A stretch of 37,558 nucleotides of DNA from JAAYBR01 sp033813475. Lineage in GTDB: Bacteria > Hydrogenedentota > Hydrogenedentia > Hydrogenedentales > CAITNO01. The notes under the pieces are model-generated. The model saw only the letters and a program-made list of their open reading frames with translations, did no database searches and was not told the DNA's origin. Below are positions 15,769 to 25,055 of this stretch, in pieces. The stretch covers positions 1 to 37,558 of the forward strand of contig JAPXRP010000019.1 of the NCBI GenBank assembly GCA_033813475.1, read 5' to 3'. Positions within the stretch are counted from its first letter, which is position 1. Each line of letters begins with the position of its first letter. The position numbers and the translations under genes are program-made.

Positions 15769-17085
15769 ATGACCGTCTATTTTCCCGAAGTCCAGAGCAA
15801 GGTGAAGTACGAGGGGCCGGACTCGAAGAATCCGCTGTCCTTCAAGCACTACAACCCGAAGGAAAAGGTCATGGGGAAGACCATGGCCGACCACCTGCGT
15901 TTCGCCGTGTGCTACTGGCACACCTTCAAGTCGGCCGGCGCCGACATGTTCGGCGCGCCGGTCTACAACCGCGCCTACAACACGGGCGACAGCCCCCTCC
16001 AGGTCGCCGAGCAGACGCTGGACGCGGCCTTCGAGTTCTTCACGAAGCTGGGCGTGGGCTTCTGGTGCTTCCACGACACGGACATCTCGCCGGAGGCGGA
16101 CACGCTGGCCGAGACGAACAAGCGCCTCGACCACATCGTGAAGCTGGCGAAGAAGAAGCAGGAGGAGACGGGCGTGAAGCTCCTCTGGGGCACCTGCAAC
16201 CTCTTCTCGCACCCCCGGTTCATGTCCGGCGCGTCCACGAACCCCTCCCCGGACGTGTTCGCCTTCGCGGCGACGAAGGTGAAGAAGGCCCTCGAGGTCA
16301 CCAAGTATCTCGGCGGCGAGGGCTATGTGTTCTGGGGCGGCCGCGAGGGCTATGAGACCCTCCTGAACACCGACATGGGCCGCGAGCTGGACCACTTGGG
16401 CCTGTTCCTGAACATGGCGGTGGACTACGCGAAAAAGATCGGGTTCAAGGGCCAGTTCTACATCGAGCCCAAGCCGAAGGAGCCGACGAAGCACCAGTAC
16501 GACTTCGACTCGGCGAGCTGCCACGCCTTCCTCCAGAAGTACGGGCTGGCCGACGTGTTCAAGCTGAACATCGAGGCGAACCACGCCACGCTGGCGGGGC
16601 ACACGCTGCTGCACGAGCTGGAGTACGCCGGGGCCAACAACATCCTCGGGTCCGTGGACGCCAACCGGGGCGACGAGATGCTCGGCTGGGACACCGACCA
16701 GTTCCCCACGAACCTCTACGAGACCACGCTGGCCATGTACATCATCACGAAGTACGGCGGGTTCAAGACGGGCGGGCTCAACTTCGACGCGCACATCCGC
16801 CGCCAGTCCATTGACACCGAGGACCTGTTCCACGCGCACATCGGCGCGATGGACTGCTTCGCCCGGGGCCTCAAGATCGCCGCGCGCCTCATGAAGGACA
16901 AGGCCATTGAGAAATTCGTCCAGAAGCGCTACGCCGGGTGGAACAAGGGCATCGGCAAGCTGATCGAGGAGGGCAAGGTCGGCTTCGCCGATCTGGAGGC
17001 GTACACCGTCAAGAACGGCGAGCCGAAGATCGTCAGCGGCCGCCAGGAGTACCTCGAGAACATCCTGAACGACTACATCCGCTGA
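15769..17085 (+). CDS. xylA: Xylose isomerase
   Basis: A 438-residue cytoplasmic enzyme converting D-xylose to D-xylulose (and glucose to fructose). The size and the N-terminal extension (YFPEVQSKVKYEGPDSKNPL) are those of class II xylose isomerases. The catalytic His and Asp lie in WCFHDTDISPE; metal ligands are in FYIEPKPKEPTKHQYDFD, NIEANHATLAGH and GSVDANRGDEMLGWDTDQFP. All signature blocks are intact. AGGAG lies 8 bases before the ATG. The gene seems to be monocistronic: a strong terminator follows 21 bases after the stop, and no xylulokinase gene is next to it. An in-frame upstream extension (to 15115) crosses the ferredoxin gene and is not coding. Confidence 0.97.
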   Translation: MTVYFPEVQSKVKYEGPDSKNPLSFKHYNPKEKVMGKTMADHLRFAVCYWHTFKSAGADMFGAPVYNRAYNTGDSPLQVAEQTLDAAFEFFTKLGVGFWCFHDTDISPEADTLAETNKRLDHIVKLAKKKQEETGVKLLWGTCNLFSHPRFMSGASTNPSPDVFAFAATKVKKALEVTKYLGGEGYVFWGGREGYETLLNTDMGRELDHLGLFLNMAVDYAKKIGFKGQFYIEPKPKEPTKHQYDFDSASCHAFLQKYGLADVFKLNIEANHATLAGHTLLHELEYAGANNILGSVDANRGDEMLGWDTDQFPTNLYETTLAMYIITKYGGFKTGGLNFDAHIRRQSIDTEDLFHAHIGAMDCFARGLKIAARLMKDKAIEKFVQKRYAGWNKGIGKLIEEGKVGFADLEAYTVKNGEPKIVSGRQEYLENILNDYIR

Positions 17086-17106
17086 TTCCGGCGGACGCCC
17101 AAAGAT

Positions 17107-17146
17107 CGCGGGCGCGGGGATGACTCCCCGCGCCCGCGCGGTTTTT
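17107..17146 (+). terminator. Rho-independent terminator of xylA
   Basis: A GC-rich stem of about 13-14 bp (CGCGGGCGCGGGGA from 17107, complement ending at 17138) with a 4-base TGAC loop is followed by CGGTTTTT. It lies just after the xylA stop and before the convergent glycoside hydrolase gene, which ends at 17156. Confidence 0.85.
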
Positions 17147-17155
17147 CAGCACACC

Positions 17156-20100
17156 TCAGGGGGCGACCGATATCCGGGGTCGCGGCCCGAAGGGCGTCCG
17201 CTCCCGCGCCTCCAGCGAGAGGACCAGCTCGCAGGGGGCCTGCCATCCCTTGGGCAGGGGCACGCGCACCCGGGTCCGCTCGAACCGGGCCAGCGTCCGG
17301 GGCAGGGGCACAGACTCCGCCGCCGCGCCCGCCGTCACGGTCAGTAGGACGGTTCCGGGGCCCGCCGCGTCCGCGCCGCCCAGCAGGGCGGCCTCGCCAA
17401 GATTGGTCAGCGTCACCACCAGAAAAGGAACCGCGCCAAGCTCGGCGGCGGACACCGCCGCGCCGCTCTCCAGCAGTTTCCCGCCGCCGGTCAGCACGGC
17501 GTCAAAGAACGCGTCGAGGTACTTCGGCGGGTTTGACCCGGTGCAGGGGCGGTTGCCCACGGCCACGAGGGGGCAGTCCGCAGACGTGGTGCCCGTGCCC
17601 TCCGTGCGCAGGCCGGGGGTCTTCCCCGCCGTCACGGCATCCCAGTACTCCGCCTGCAGGGCGGTGTACACCCCGGACAGGCCGTTGGTGTGGTTGTCGC
17701 GGTCAAACGTGAGCCACAGGTCCTCCGGCGCGGGGTCGGAGCCCTTTTCCACCAGCGGGGCGTGTTGGCGGATCACCGCCGTCACCGGGCGGTCGGTGCC
17801 GTCGGGGTTGATCACGCCGTAGTCGCTGTTCTCGTTGGACCGGAACCCGCCGGGGTACCACCACCAGAAAATGCCGTCCGCCCCGCTCTCGAGGACCATC
17901 CGGTAGAAGTCGGTGTAAAACCGCTCCTGGAAGGCCAGCTTGTCCTCGGGGACGGACATGGACGCCATGTCCCACACATGGACCCCGGCCTCGGCCCAGA
18001 TCATGGGCAGGGCGGGGTTGGCCCAGCGGGCGTAGGTCTGGGTGAAGGCGCCGGGCTTCACGCGCTCCCAGTCGCCGATGCGGCCGTAGGCCTCGGGCTC
18101 GAACAGGTCCACCGCGCCGCCCAAGTACGCGAAGTCGTAGAGCATGGTGTTGCGCTGGGTGTCCGTGGGGTCGCCCGCCATGGACATGCGGAAGCTCACA
18201 TGGTGGTTCGGGTCAATCCGGCGCACGAGGTCGCGGGCGCGGCTGTACTTCGCGTAGAGCAGCGTGTCCAGGAAGCGGCGGTACGCCGCGATCATGGGGC
18301 TCCACGGCCCCTCCACGCCGATCATCTCCTCCGTGAAGTTGGCGATGTTTCCGTGGGCGTCGCGGGGCACGGGGACGCCCCAGTCCTTCTCCGCGTTCTC
18401 CAGGCTCCCGTAGCGCTCAATGATCCACGCCTCCCAGTCCTTGTTGAACGGGTCGCGCTCGAAGGGGCGGAACTGGGGCTCCCACGCCAGATCATAGGCG
18501 AAGACCGTGTCGTTCTCCGCGAGGCGCAGATACGTGATCATCTCGCGGACCTGTTCCCAGGGGAACTCCATGGGCGTCCCCGGCCGGAGCGACACGTTCG
18601 CCTTCATGCCCAGGGCGTCCATGCGCCGCAGGAGGTCGAGCAGGTTCTGCGCCTTCAGGTCGTCGTAGTAGAGGAAGACGGAGAGGGCGTTGCACCCCAT
18701 GTTCCGGCAGCGCTCCAGGTCGCGCTGGATGACCTCCGGGTCGTAGGAGCGGCGGCTGAGCCAGCGTTCGAAATAGGGCTGGTCCTCCGTGGCCACGCCG
18801 GAAGACGGCATGTAGTTGAGGCCGTGGGGCCGCCACCGCGCGCCGCCCAGCTCGAAGCGCCCGTCCGCCGCCGTCACATACTTCGGCGCGGCGCTGGGCT
18901 TCCAGGCATGCACCTCGTGCGCCGCCGCGGCCGCAGCCTCCCCGCCGCGCTCCACCCGCACCGAAGCCGTCGCGGCGCCGTCAAAGGCGGGCACGGGGAA
19001 CGCCACCTGCCGGGTTTCCCCAGGCGCGAGGTGCACGGCGTCCTCGGCCGCCTCGAACAGGGTGGTGCCGCCCAGGGCCAGCGTCCCCACCACGCGGAGC
19101 CCCTCCACGGCCTTCGGGCCGCGGTTGAACAGGGTGGCGCCCAGGCGCAGCTCCTGCCCCTCCAGGCAGGTAAAGAAGTCCGCGCCGCCGTCCACCAGCA
19201 CCACGGGGTCCTGGAAACGCCGCGCCGTGCGGGCGAGGGCCTCGCGCCCCGCCGGGGACAGGTACCACGCGGGGTCCTGCACGGCGAAGGAGGCCCACAG
19301 GGAGCCCTTGAAGGGTCCGTCCGCGTGGGTCATCAGCGCGGCGACGGCGCCCCGGTAGTCACCCGAGGCGGATTCGGCGGCCAGCAGGGGCTCCCAGGCA
19401 TACGCGCGCCCCTTGTCGAAGCCGTTGGGCGTGGGGCGCGGATGCAGCCCCATGAACGCGGCCGGCAGGCCCGGATCGCCAATCCCCTCCAGGCACCCGC
19501 GGGCGCGCAGCCGCGCCGTGTCGGCCACGGGGAAGAACTTGTACGCCGGGCAGAGCGTCTCCAGTTTCACGGGCTTGTGGCCGCGCAGGGCGGCCGAGGC
19601 CTCTTCAGAAAGCGGGGCGGTGTGCACCGTCGCCACCTGGTAGGCCAGGTCGCGGTCCGCGTAGCCCGTGTGGGTGAAGGCCTGCGTCAGGGTGAGGCTG
19701 CGGGCGTTCTCCGGGTTGAACACCGTGCCGGCGCGCGCGGGAACACTCTCCCAGAAATGGAAGTCCTCCGGCGTGAGCACATAGTCCCGCCATTCGGGGG
19801 ACAGGGGCATGGAGGCGATCCACCGGGAGCCGTCCGCCTCGGTCCACTCCACGGCCAGATGGGTGGCGTTTCGCAGGGAACGCGCCCGGACCAGGGTGGC
19901 CGTGTGCCCGCCGGGGAAGGGCGACGACGCGAAGTCCTTGGCGAAGGTGTCCCACCCGTCCATCTTGGCGATTTCCACGGAAAGCGCGCCGTCGGCCACG
20001 GCATATTTTCCCGCCATCTCCGCCGTGCGGAAACCCGGTCGCCAGGCGGAGATGTCCTCGGCGGCGAAATCCACCAGCGGGGTCTTGGGTGTCTCCGCCG

Positions 20101-20488
20101 CGTAGGCCTCGCGGAATGCGGGCACGGTCATCCACCGCCCGTTCAACGGCACCAGCGCCTCCCGTCCCAGGGGCGTGTTCAGCGCGGCGATGCCGCCTCC
20201 CTGCCGCGCGAAGTCCTCCAGCGCGGACAGGGCGTCCTTCGGAAGGCGTCCGGCATCCGGCAGCACCAGCACCGCGAACCGGGAGAGGTCCGGCGGCGTG
20301 TCGCCGGAGAAAACCTCCTCGGGCAGGCGCTCCACCGTGTATCCCGCGTCGGCGAAGGCGGCAGCGGCGGCTTCGGCCACGGGCCCCCACGGGGACCCGT
20401 CCAGTTCCACGCCGTAGAGCCCCGCCACGGGCTGCCCCTGCGCGGCGGCGGCGAGAAGAAGGGGGACCATCACAAAAAGCGACCGCAT
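17156..20488 (-). CDS. Large secreted multidomain glycoside hydrolase (clan GH-A-like)
   Basis: A 1110-residue exported protein. Residues 1-19 form a signal peptide. Residues about 20-115 look like a class I GATase-like domain as found in some beta-galactosidases (FAVLVLPDAGRLPKDAL, ARQGGGIAAL). A beta-rich stretch with carbohydrate-binding character follows (about 145-275), then a second alpha/beta region and an Ig-like domain (about 440-540). A TIM barrel starts near residue 550 (RWRPHGLNYMP). Probable catalytic acids are Glu670 in YDLAWEPQ and Glu833 in MIWAEAGVH, a spacing that fits clan GH-A (GH5/GH42 type). The last 200 residues include another beta domain. AAGGAG lies before the ATG. 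The substrate is unknown; it probably degrades plant or algal polysaccharide outside the cell. The exact family is uncertain. Confidence 0.8.
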   Translation of the reverse strand: MRSLFVMVPLLLAAAAQGQPVAGLYGVELDGSPWGPVAEAAAAAFADAGYTVERLPEEVFSGDTPPDLSRFAVLVLPDAGRLPKDALSALEDFARQGGGIAALNTPLGREALVPLNGRWMTVPAFREAYAAETPKTPLVDFAAEDISAWRPGFRTAEMAGKYAVADGALSVEIAKMDGWDTFAKDFASSPFPGGHTATLVRARSLRNATHLAVEWTEADGSRWIASMPLSPEWRDYVLTPEDFHFWESVPARAGTVFNPENARSLTLTQAFTHTGYADRDLAYQVATVHTAPLSEEASAALRGHKPVKLETLCPAYKFFPVADTARLRARGCLEGIGDPGLPAAFMGLHPRPTPNGFDKGRAYAWEPLLAAESASGDYRGAVAALMTHADGPFKGSLWASFAVQDPAWYLSPAGREALARTARRFQDPVVLVDGGADFFTCLEGQELRLGATLFNRGPKAVEGLRVVGTLALGGTTLFEAAEDAVHLAPGETRQVAFPVPAFDGAATASVRVERGGEAAAAAAHEVHAWKPSAAPKYVTAADGRFELGGARWRPHGLNYMPSSGVATEDQPYFERWLSRRSYDPEVIQRDLERCRNMGCNALSVFLYYDDLKAQNLLDLLRRMDALGMKANVSLRPGTPMEFPWEQVREMITYLRLAENDTVFAYDLAWEPQFRPFERDPFNKDWEAWIIERYGSLENAEKDWGVPVPRDAHGNIANFTEEMIGVEGPWSPMIAAYRRFLDTLLYAKYSRARDLVRRIDPNHHVSFRMSMAGDPTDTQRNTMLYDFAYLGGAVDLFEPEAYGRIGDWERVKPGAFTQTYARWANPALPMIWAEAGVHVWDMASMSVPEDKLAFQERFYTDFYRMVLESGADGIFWWWYPGGFRSNENSDYGVINPDGTDRPVTAVIRQHAPLVEKGSDPAPEDLWLTFDRDNHTNGLSGVYTALQAEYWDAVTAGKTPGLRTEGTGTTSADCPLVAVGNRPCTGSNPPKYLDAFFDAVLTGGGKLLESGAAVSAAELGAVPFLVVTLTNLGEAALLGGADAAGPGTVLLTVTAGAAAESVPLPRTLARFERTRVRVPLPKGWQAPCELVLSLEARERTPFGPRPRISVAP

Positions 20489-20671
20489 GGAAGAACTCCT
20501 TCGTGGTTGGATTCAGGGATATGAAACCTTTTTTCGGGGACACGGTGCGAGAAATCACGGTTTTTGCCCCTGTTTTCGTCGGGAAAGTTGCGCCGTCGGC
20601 GTTCAAACCATTAACCTTTTCACGGATTTCTCGCGGCTTCAACCCGGTCCTCCGGCATTCAGGACTCCCAC

Positions 20672-21967
20672 ATGGAATTTCGGATACACAGTTCCCCCCT
20701 TCGCGGGGAGGTGCGCATACCCGGCTCGAAATCACACACGATCCGGGCGGTGGCCGTGGCCGCGCTGGCGGAGGGGGAAAGCGTCATCGGACGGCCCCTG
20801 GTGTCGGCGGACGCCCTGGCCGCCCGCGACGCCTACCGGCTGCTGGGCGCGGAAATCACGGACGAGGGCGACCGCTGGCGCGTGCGCGGGCTGGGCGGCC
20901 GGCCCCGGGTGCCGGAGAATGTCATTGACGTGCGGAACTCCGGCACGACGATGCGGATTGCCCTGGGCACGGCGGCGCTGCTGGACGGGCCGGGCGCGGT
21001 GGTGCTCACGGGGGACGCCCAGGTGCGTCGTCGTCCCTGCGGTCCCCTGGCCCAGACCCTGACCGCCCTGGGCGCCTCGGTGCGCTCCACGCGCGGCACG
21101 GGCATGCCCCCCTTCGTGGTGGAGGGAACCCTGTCGGGCGGCGAGGCCGAGCTGGAGGCCGTCACGAGCCAGTACGTCAGCTCCCTGCTGTTCTGCTGCC
21201 CCCTCGCGCCGGACGACACCCGGCTGCGGGTGACGCTGCTCAACGAAAAGCCCTATGTGGAGATGACCCTGGACTGGCTCGCCCGGCAGGGCGTGACGGT
21301 CCACGCCGACCCCTCCCTGATGGAGTACCACATTCCCGGCGGCCAGGCCTTTCAGCCGGTCAACCGCGACATTCCGGGGGACTTCAGCTCCGCGACGTTC
21401 TTCCTGGCCGCGGGGGCGCTGCCGGACAACGAGGTGTTCTGCCGCGGCTTGGACATGACGGACACCCAGGGCGACAAGGCGGTGGTGGAGTACCTGCGGG
21501 CCATGGGCGCGCGGGTGTCCGTGGAGGGCGACGGCGTGCGTGTTTCCGCGGACGCGCTGCGGGGCGTGGAGATTGACATGAACGCCACGCCCGACGCCCT
21601 GCCCATGATGGCCGTGATGGGCTGTTTCGCCGCCGGGGAGACCCGGCTGGTGAACGTGCCCCAGGCGCGCCTCAAGGAGACGGACCGCATCGCCGTCATG
21701 CACCGGGAGCTGGAGAAGATGGGCGCGCGGGTCACGGAGCTTCCCGACGGGCTCGTCATTTCGGAAAGTCCCCTGCGCGGCGCCGCCGTGGAGAGTCACG
21801 ACGACCACCGGATTGCCATGGCCCTCGCCGTCGCGGGAACCCGCGCGGCGGGCGAGACGATTATTAAGGTGGCGGAAGCCGTCGAGGTCACCTATCCCGA
21901 GTTTCCCGACCACCTGGCCGCGCTGGGCGGCCGTCTGGAGAAGACGGAAGAGAACGGCGGAATCTGA
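20672..21967 (+). CDS. aroA: 3-phosphoshikimate 1-carboxyvinyltransferase (EPSP synthase)
   Basis: A 431-residue cytoplasmic enzyme of the shikimate pathway: shikimate-3-phosphate + PEP to EPSP. It begins with GEVRIPGSKSHTIRAVAVAAL, with the active-site Lys and Arg, and continues with DVRNSGTTMRIALG, GDAQVRRRPCGPLA, SQYVSSLLF, GDFSSATFFLAAGAL, RLKETDRI and ESHDDHRIAMALAVAG. The phosphate loop is NSGTTMR rather than the NAGTAMR of E. coli, so it belongs to the other sequence class of EPSP synthases. Thirty-two bases separate it from the downstream kinase-chorismate synthase fusion gene, so steps five to seven of the pathway are encoded in one run. It is divergent from the glycoside hydrolase gene across 183 bases. 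Confidence 0.95.
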   Translation: MEFRIHSSPLRGEVRIPGSKSHTIRAVAVAALAEGESVIGRPLVSADALAARDAYRLLGAEITDEGDRWRVRGLGGRPRVPENVIDVRNSGTTMRIALGTAALLDGPGAVVLTGDAQVRRRPCGPLAQTLTALGASVRSTRGTGMPPFVVEGTLSGGEAELEAVTSQYVSSLLFCCPLAPDDTRLRVTLLNEKPYVEMTLDWLARQGVTVHADPSLMEYHIPGGQAFQPVNRDIPGDFSSATFFLAAGALPDNEVFCRGLDMTDTQGDKAVVEYLRAMGARVSVEGDGVRVSADALRGVEIDMNATPDALPMMAVMGCFAAGETRLVNVPQARLKETDRIAVMHRELEKMGARVTELPDGLVISESPLRGAAVESHDDHRIAMALAVAGTRAAGETIIKVAEAVEVTYPEFPDHLAALGGRLEKTEENGGI

Positions 21968-21999
21968 GCGCCCCCGCCGGGCACGAGAGGACGTTTCGC

Positions 22000-23649
22000 A
22001 TGAACATCGTCATCTATGGCCAGAAGGGCACGGGGAAGAGCACCGCCGGCGGGGCCTTTGCCGCCGCCGCGGGTCTGCCCGTTTTCGACACGGACGCGGA
22101 GATAGAGGCCCTTTACCGCGCCCGCACCGGGCTCGCGAAGACCTGCCGGGAAATTTTCCGTGCGCAGGGGGAGGCCGCGTTCCGCGCGCTGGAGCGCGAG
22201 GTGGCCCTCGCCGCGGCGGGGCGGGACTTCACCGTGGTGGTCACCGGCGGCGGGCTCATGCTCGACCCGGAAATCCGGCGCGCCCTGCGCCGCCGCGCGG
22301 TGTTGGTCTACCTGTGGGCGGACGGGGAGGTGCTCTGGGAGCGCGCCACGAGGCACGGCCTGCCGCCCTGGCTGGAGGTGCCGGACGGGCGCGACCGTTT
22401 TCAGGAGCAGACCCGGCACCGTGACGAGGTGCTGCGGCCCTTCGCGGACATCGTGCTGGACACCACCTCCGCCGCGCCGGAGGAACTGGCGGAGACGCTC
22501 CGCGACCTGGTGGCCGAGGAGCTGGCGGTGCGCCAGACGGCGGCGAACACCTATGGCGAGGTCATCCGCGTGACCACCTTCGGCGAGAGCCACGGAAAGG
22601 CCATCGGCGCGGTGCTGGACGGCGTCCGCCCGGGCGTCGAGATCAGCGAGGAGGACATCCAGAAGGAGCTGGACCGCCGGCGTCCGGGCCAGAGCAAGGT
22701 GGTCACCCAGCGCCGCGAGGCGGACCGGGTACACCTTCTCTCGGGGGTGTACGAGGGGAAAACCACCGGCGCGCCCATCGCAATGGTCATCTACAACGAA
22801 GACCAGCGCTCCATGAACTACGACACCCTGAAGGACCTGTTCCGCCCCGGCCACGGTGACTTCACCTTTTACAGCAAGTACGGCCACCGCGACCACCGCG
22901 GCGGCGGGCGGCAGTCGGGCCGCGAGACGGCCTGCCGCGTGGCCGCGGGCGCCGTGGCCCGCAAGATTCTGGAGGCCGAGGGCGTCCGCATTGTGGCCCA
23001 CGCGGTGGAGGTGGCGGGCATCCGCGCCGAGAAATGCGACTACGGTGTGATTGAGACGAACCCCGTGCGTTGCGCGGACCCGGACGCGGCCCCGGCCATG
23101 GAGAAGGCCATCCTCGACGCGCGCGGCCTGCGGGACTCCGTGGGCGGGATCATCCAGCTTGAAATACACAACCTGCCGCCCGGCCTCGGCGATCCGGTTT
23201 TCGGAAAGCTCGACGCGCGGCTGGTGTCGGCCATCATGACCATCGGCGCCATTAAGGGCGTCGAGGTCGGCTCGGGCTTCGCCCTCGCCCGCATGCGCGG
23301 CAGCGAGGCGAACGACGCCATGGCGGACGGACGCCACGTCACCAACCACCACGGCGGCATCCTCGGCGGCATCTCGTCGGGCGAACCCGTCATTTTGCGC
23401 ATCGTGGTGAAGCCGACCGCCTCCATCGCCTCCAAGCAGCGCACGCTGGACCTCCAGGGCAACCCGGTGGACGTGGAGGTGCTCGGCCGCCACGACCCCT
23501 GTATCGTCCCGCGCGCCGTGCCCGTGGTGGAGAACATGGCGGCGCTGGTGGTTCTGGACGCCTGGGAGGCGCAGGGGCGGATCAATCCCGAATGGCGCGC
23601 GCGCCCCGTGCCGCCCTGCGAAAACGCGGAACAAAAGGTCGAGAAATGA
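22000..23649 (+). CDS. aroKC: Bifunctional shikimate kinase - chorismate synthase fusion
   Basis: One uninterrupted 549-residue frame contains two enzymes. Residues 1 to about 172 are a shikimate kinase: Walker A GQKGTGKST (7-15), the shikimate-binding Asp in FDTDAEIE, Arg62 in FRALE, the GGG motif (83-85) and a lid RATRHGLPPWL. A linker of about ten residues follows, then a full chorismate synthase from about 183: NTYGEVIRVTTFGESHG (His198), RRPGQSKVVTQRREAD, FRPGHGDFTFYSKYGHRDHR, GGGRQSGRETACRVAAGA, and RHDPCIVPRAVPVVENMAAL near the end. Both parts appear complete and catalytic. It would perform the steps on both sides of AroA. The gene symbol is a composite I coined. Its stop overlaps the next gene by ATGA. 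Confidence 0.93.
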   Translation: MNIVIYGQKGTGKSTAGGAFAAAAGLPVFDTDAEIEALYRARTGLAKTCREIFRAQGEAAFRALEREVALAAAGRDFTVVVTGGGLMLDPEIRRALRRRAVLVYLWADGEVLWERATRHGLPPWLEVPDGRDRFQEQTRHRDEVLRPFADIVLDTTSAAPEELAETLRDLVAEELAVRQTAANTYGEVIRVTTFGESHGKAIGAVLDGVRPGVEISEEDIQKELDRRRPGQSKVVTQRREADRVHLLSGVYEGKTTGAPIAMVIYNEDQRSMNYDTLKDLFRPGHGDFTFYSKYGHRDHRGGGRQSGRETACRVAAGAVARKILEAEGVRIVAHAVEVAGIRAEKCDYGVIETNPVRCADPDAAPAMEKAILDARGLRDSVGGIIQLEIHNLPPGLGDPVFGKLDARLVSAIMTIGAIKGVEVGSGFALARMRGSEANDAMADGRHVTNHHGGILGGISSGEPVILRIVVKPTASIASKQRTLDLQGNPVDVEVLGRHDPCIVPRAVPVVENMAALVVLDAWEAQGRINPEWRARPVPPCENAEQKVEK

Positions 23650-25055
23650 GCCCCGCCCCCGAAGTCAAAAAGGGGTTTCGCGCGCGGGTCGCGGCGCGCC
23701 TCCAGGCCTATCTTTTCCGCGGCCTGCTGGTGGTGGTGCCCCTGGGCATCAGCCTCTACGCCGTGGTCTTCATCTACCGCTTCACTGCGGCGCGGCTCGT
23801 TCCCGTGGTGCGCCCCGTCGCCGGGGAACTGCCCGACGCGGCCGTCGTGCTGGTGGCCGTGGCGCTGTTCCTCTCGGCGCTTTTCGTGCTCGGCGTCGTG
23901 GCCCGCGCCGCCCTGGGCAAGCGTCTCATCCTCCTGTTGGAGCTGGTGGTCGAGAAGATCCCCGTGGTCAAAACCATCTACGGCGCCGCGAAACAGGTGG
24001 TGGCGGTCATGGCCCCCGCCGAGGGCCGGTCAAAGTACAAGGCGGCGGTTCTGGTCCATTTCCCCTGGCGCGGGGCCATGTCCCTGGGGTTCCTCACGGG
24101 CCGGTCCACCATTGACGGTACGGGGGATTTCATGCGCGTGTTCGTTTCCACGACCCCCAACCCGACCAGCGGCTATTTCATCCTGTATCCGCCCGGCGAC
24201 GTCTTCGCCTCCGGCATTGCCGTGGAGGACGCGGTGAAGACCGCCCTGTCCGGCGGCATTCTCATGCCGGACCGCATGGCCCTCGCCCCCGTCTCCACCC
24301 TGGACGGCATCCTCGCAGAGGACAGCGGGGACGCGGAGGAGGACGATTCGGGTCCGGCGGCGGCCCCCGTCGCCCAGGCCCGCCGCCGGATGCGGCGCCT
24401 GACCCGGAGGGCCGGACTGATCATTCGGAACCGCCTGCTCTCGGGAATGCTGGTGGTGGTGCCGCTGGTGGTCACCATCCTGGTCATCCGGTTCATCTAC
24501 GGCCTCAGCATCGGAAAACTCACCCCCATCGCGCATGCGGCCTTCGGCGCGTTTCCGGCCCATGTCGTCACGGCGCTGTCCATTCTCCTGTTTGTGGCGG
24601 CGGTGTACATGATCGGCGCGGTGACCACCGCCTTCTTCGGCCGGAAACTGGTCCAGATGGGCGAGTTTTTCATTGACCGCCTGCCGCTGGTCAAGACCAT
24701 TTACTCCGGATCGAAGCAGATGGTGGAGGCGCTGACCTTCCAAAACGCCGGGAACACGGCCAAGGTGCCCGCCCTCGTGCCCTTCCCCTTCAAGGGGGCC
24801 TACAGCCTCGGGTTTCACATCGGCACCGTGCGCAACGCGGACGGGACGGTGTTTCACCGGGTCTACCTGCCGACCACGCCGAACATCACCGTCGGCATGC
24901 TCGAACTCTACCGCGCCGAGGATGTGCGGGTGTGCGACATGACGATGGAGGACGCCGTGAAGGCCGTGGTCTCCGGGGGCATCCTCGCCCCGGAGGACTT
25001 CCGCACCCGTCCGGTGTCGGACATGCCGGAGACCGAAGGAAAGGAAACGGAATGA
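23646..25055 (+). CDS. Membrane protein with two tandem DUF502 domains
   Basis: A 469-residue inner-membrane protein made of two similar DUF502 halves. Each half has a paired hydrophobic segment (GLLVVVPLGISLYAVVFIYRF and MLVVVPLVVTILVIRFIYG), a second pair with VVARAALGKRL or VTTAFFGRKL, the block IPVVKTIYGAAKQ or LPLVKTIYSGSKQ, a soluble part ending in MRVFVSTTPNPTSGYF or RVYLPTTPNITVGML, and EDAVK then SGGI. The usual DUF502 protein is a single unit of about 200 residues. An acidic then basic linker (about 222-250) separates the halves. The ATG overlaps the aroKC stop by four bases, so it is translated with it. The function is unknown; no link to chorismate is evident beyond the operon. 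Confidence 0.85.
   Translation: MSPAPEVKKGFRARVAARLQAYLFRGLLVVVPLGISLYAVVFIYRFTAARLVPVVRPVAGELPDAAVVLVAVALFLSALFVLGVVARAALGKRLILLLELVVEKIPVVKTIYGAAKQVVAVMAPAEGRSKYKAAVLVHFPWRGAMSLGFLTGRSTIDGTGDFMRVFVSTTPNPTSGYFILYPPGDVFASGIAVEDAVKTALSGGILMPDRMALAPVSTLDGILAEDSGDAEEDDSGPAAAPVAQARRRMRRLTRRAGLIIRNRLLSGMLVVVPLVVTILVIRFIYGLSIGKLTPIAHAAFGAFPAHVVTALSILLFVAAVYMIGAVTTAFFGRKLVQMGEFFIDRLPLVKTIYSGSKQMVEALTFQNAGNTAKVPALVPFPFKGAYSLGFHIGTVRNADGTVFHRVYLPTTPNITVGMLELYRAEDVRVCDMTMEDAVKAVVSGGILAPEDFRTRPVSDMPETEGKETE

Noticed and set aside
17690..20524. A 944-codon open frame on the plus strand opposite the large glycoside hydrolase
   Set aside because: Biased composition and no recognisable domain. The minus strand has the signal peptide and catalytic motifs.
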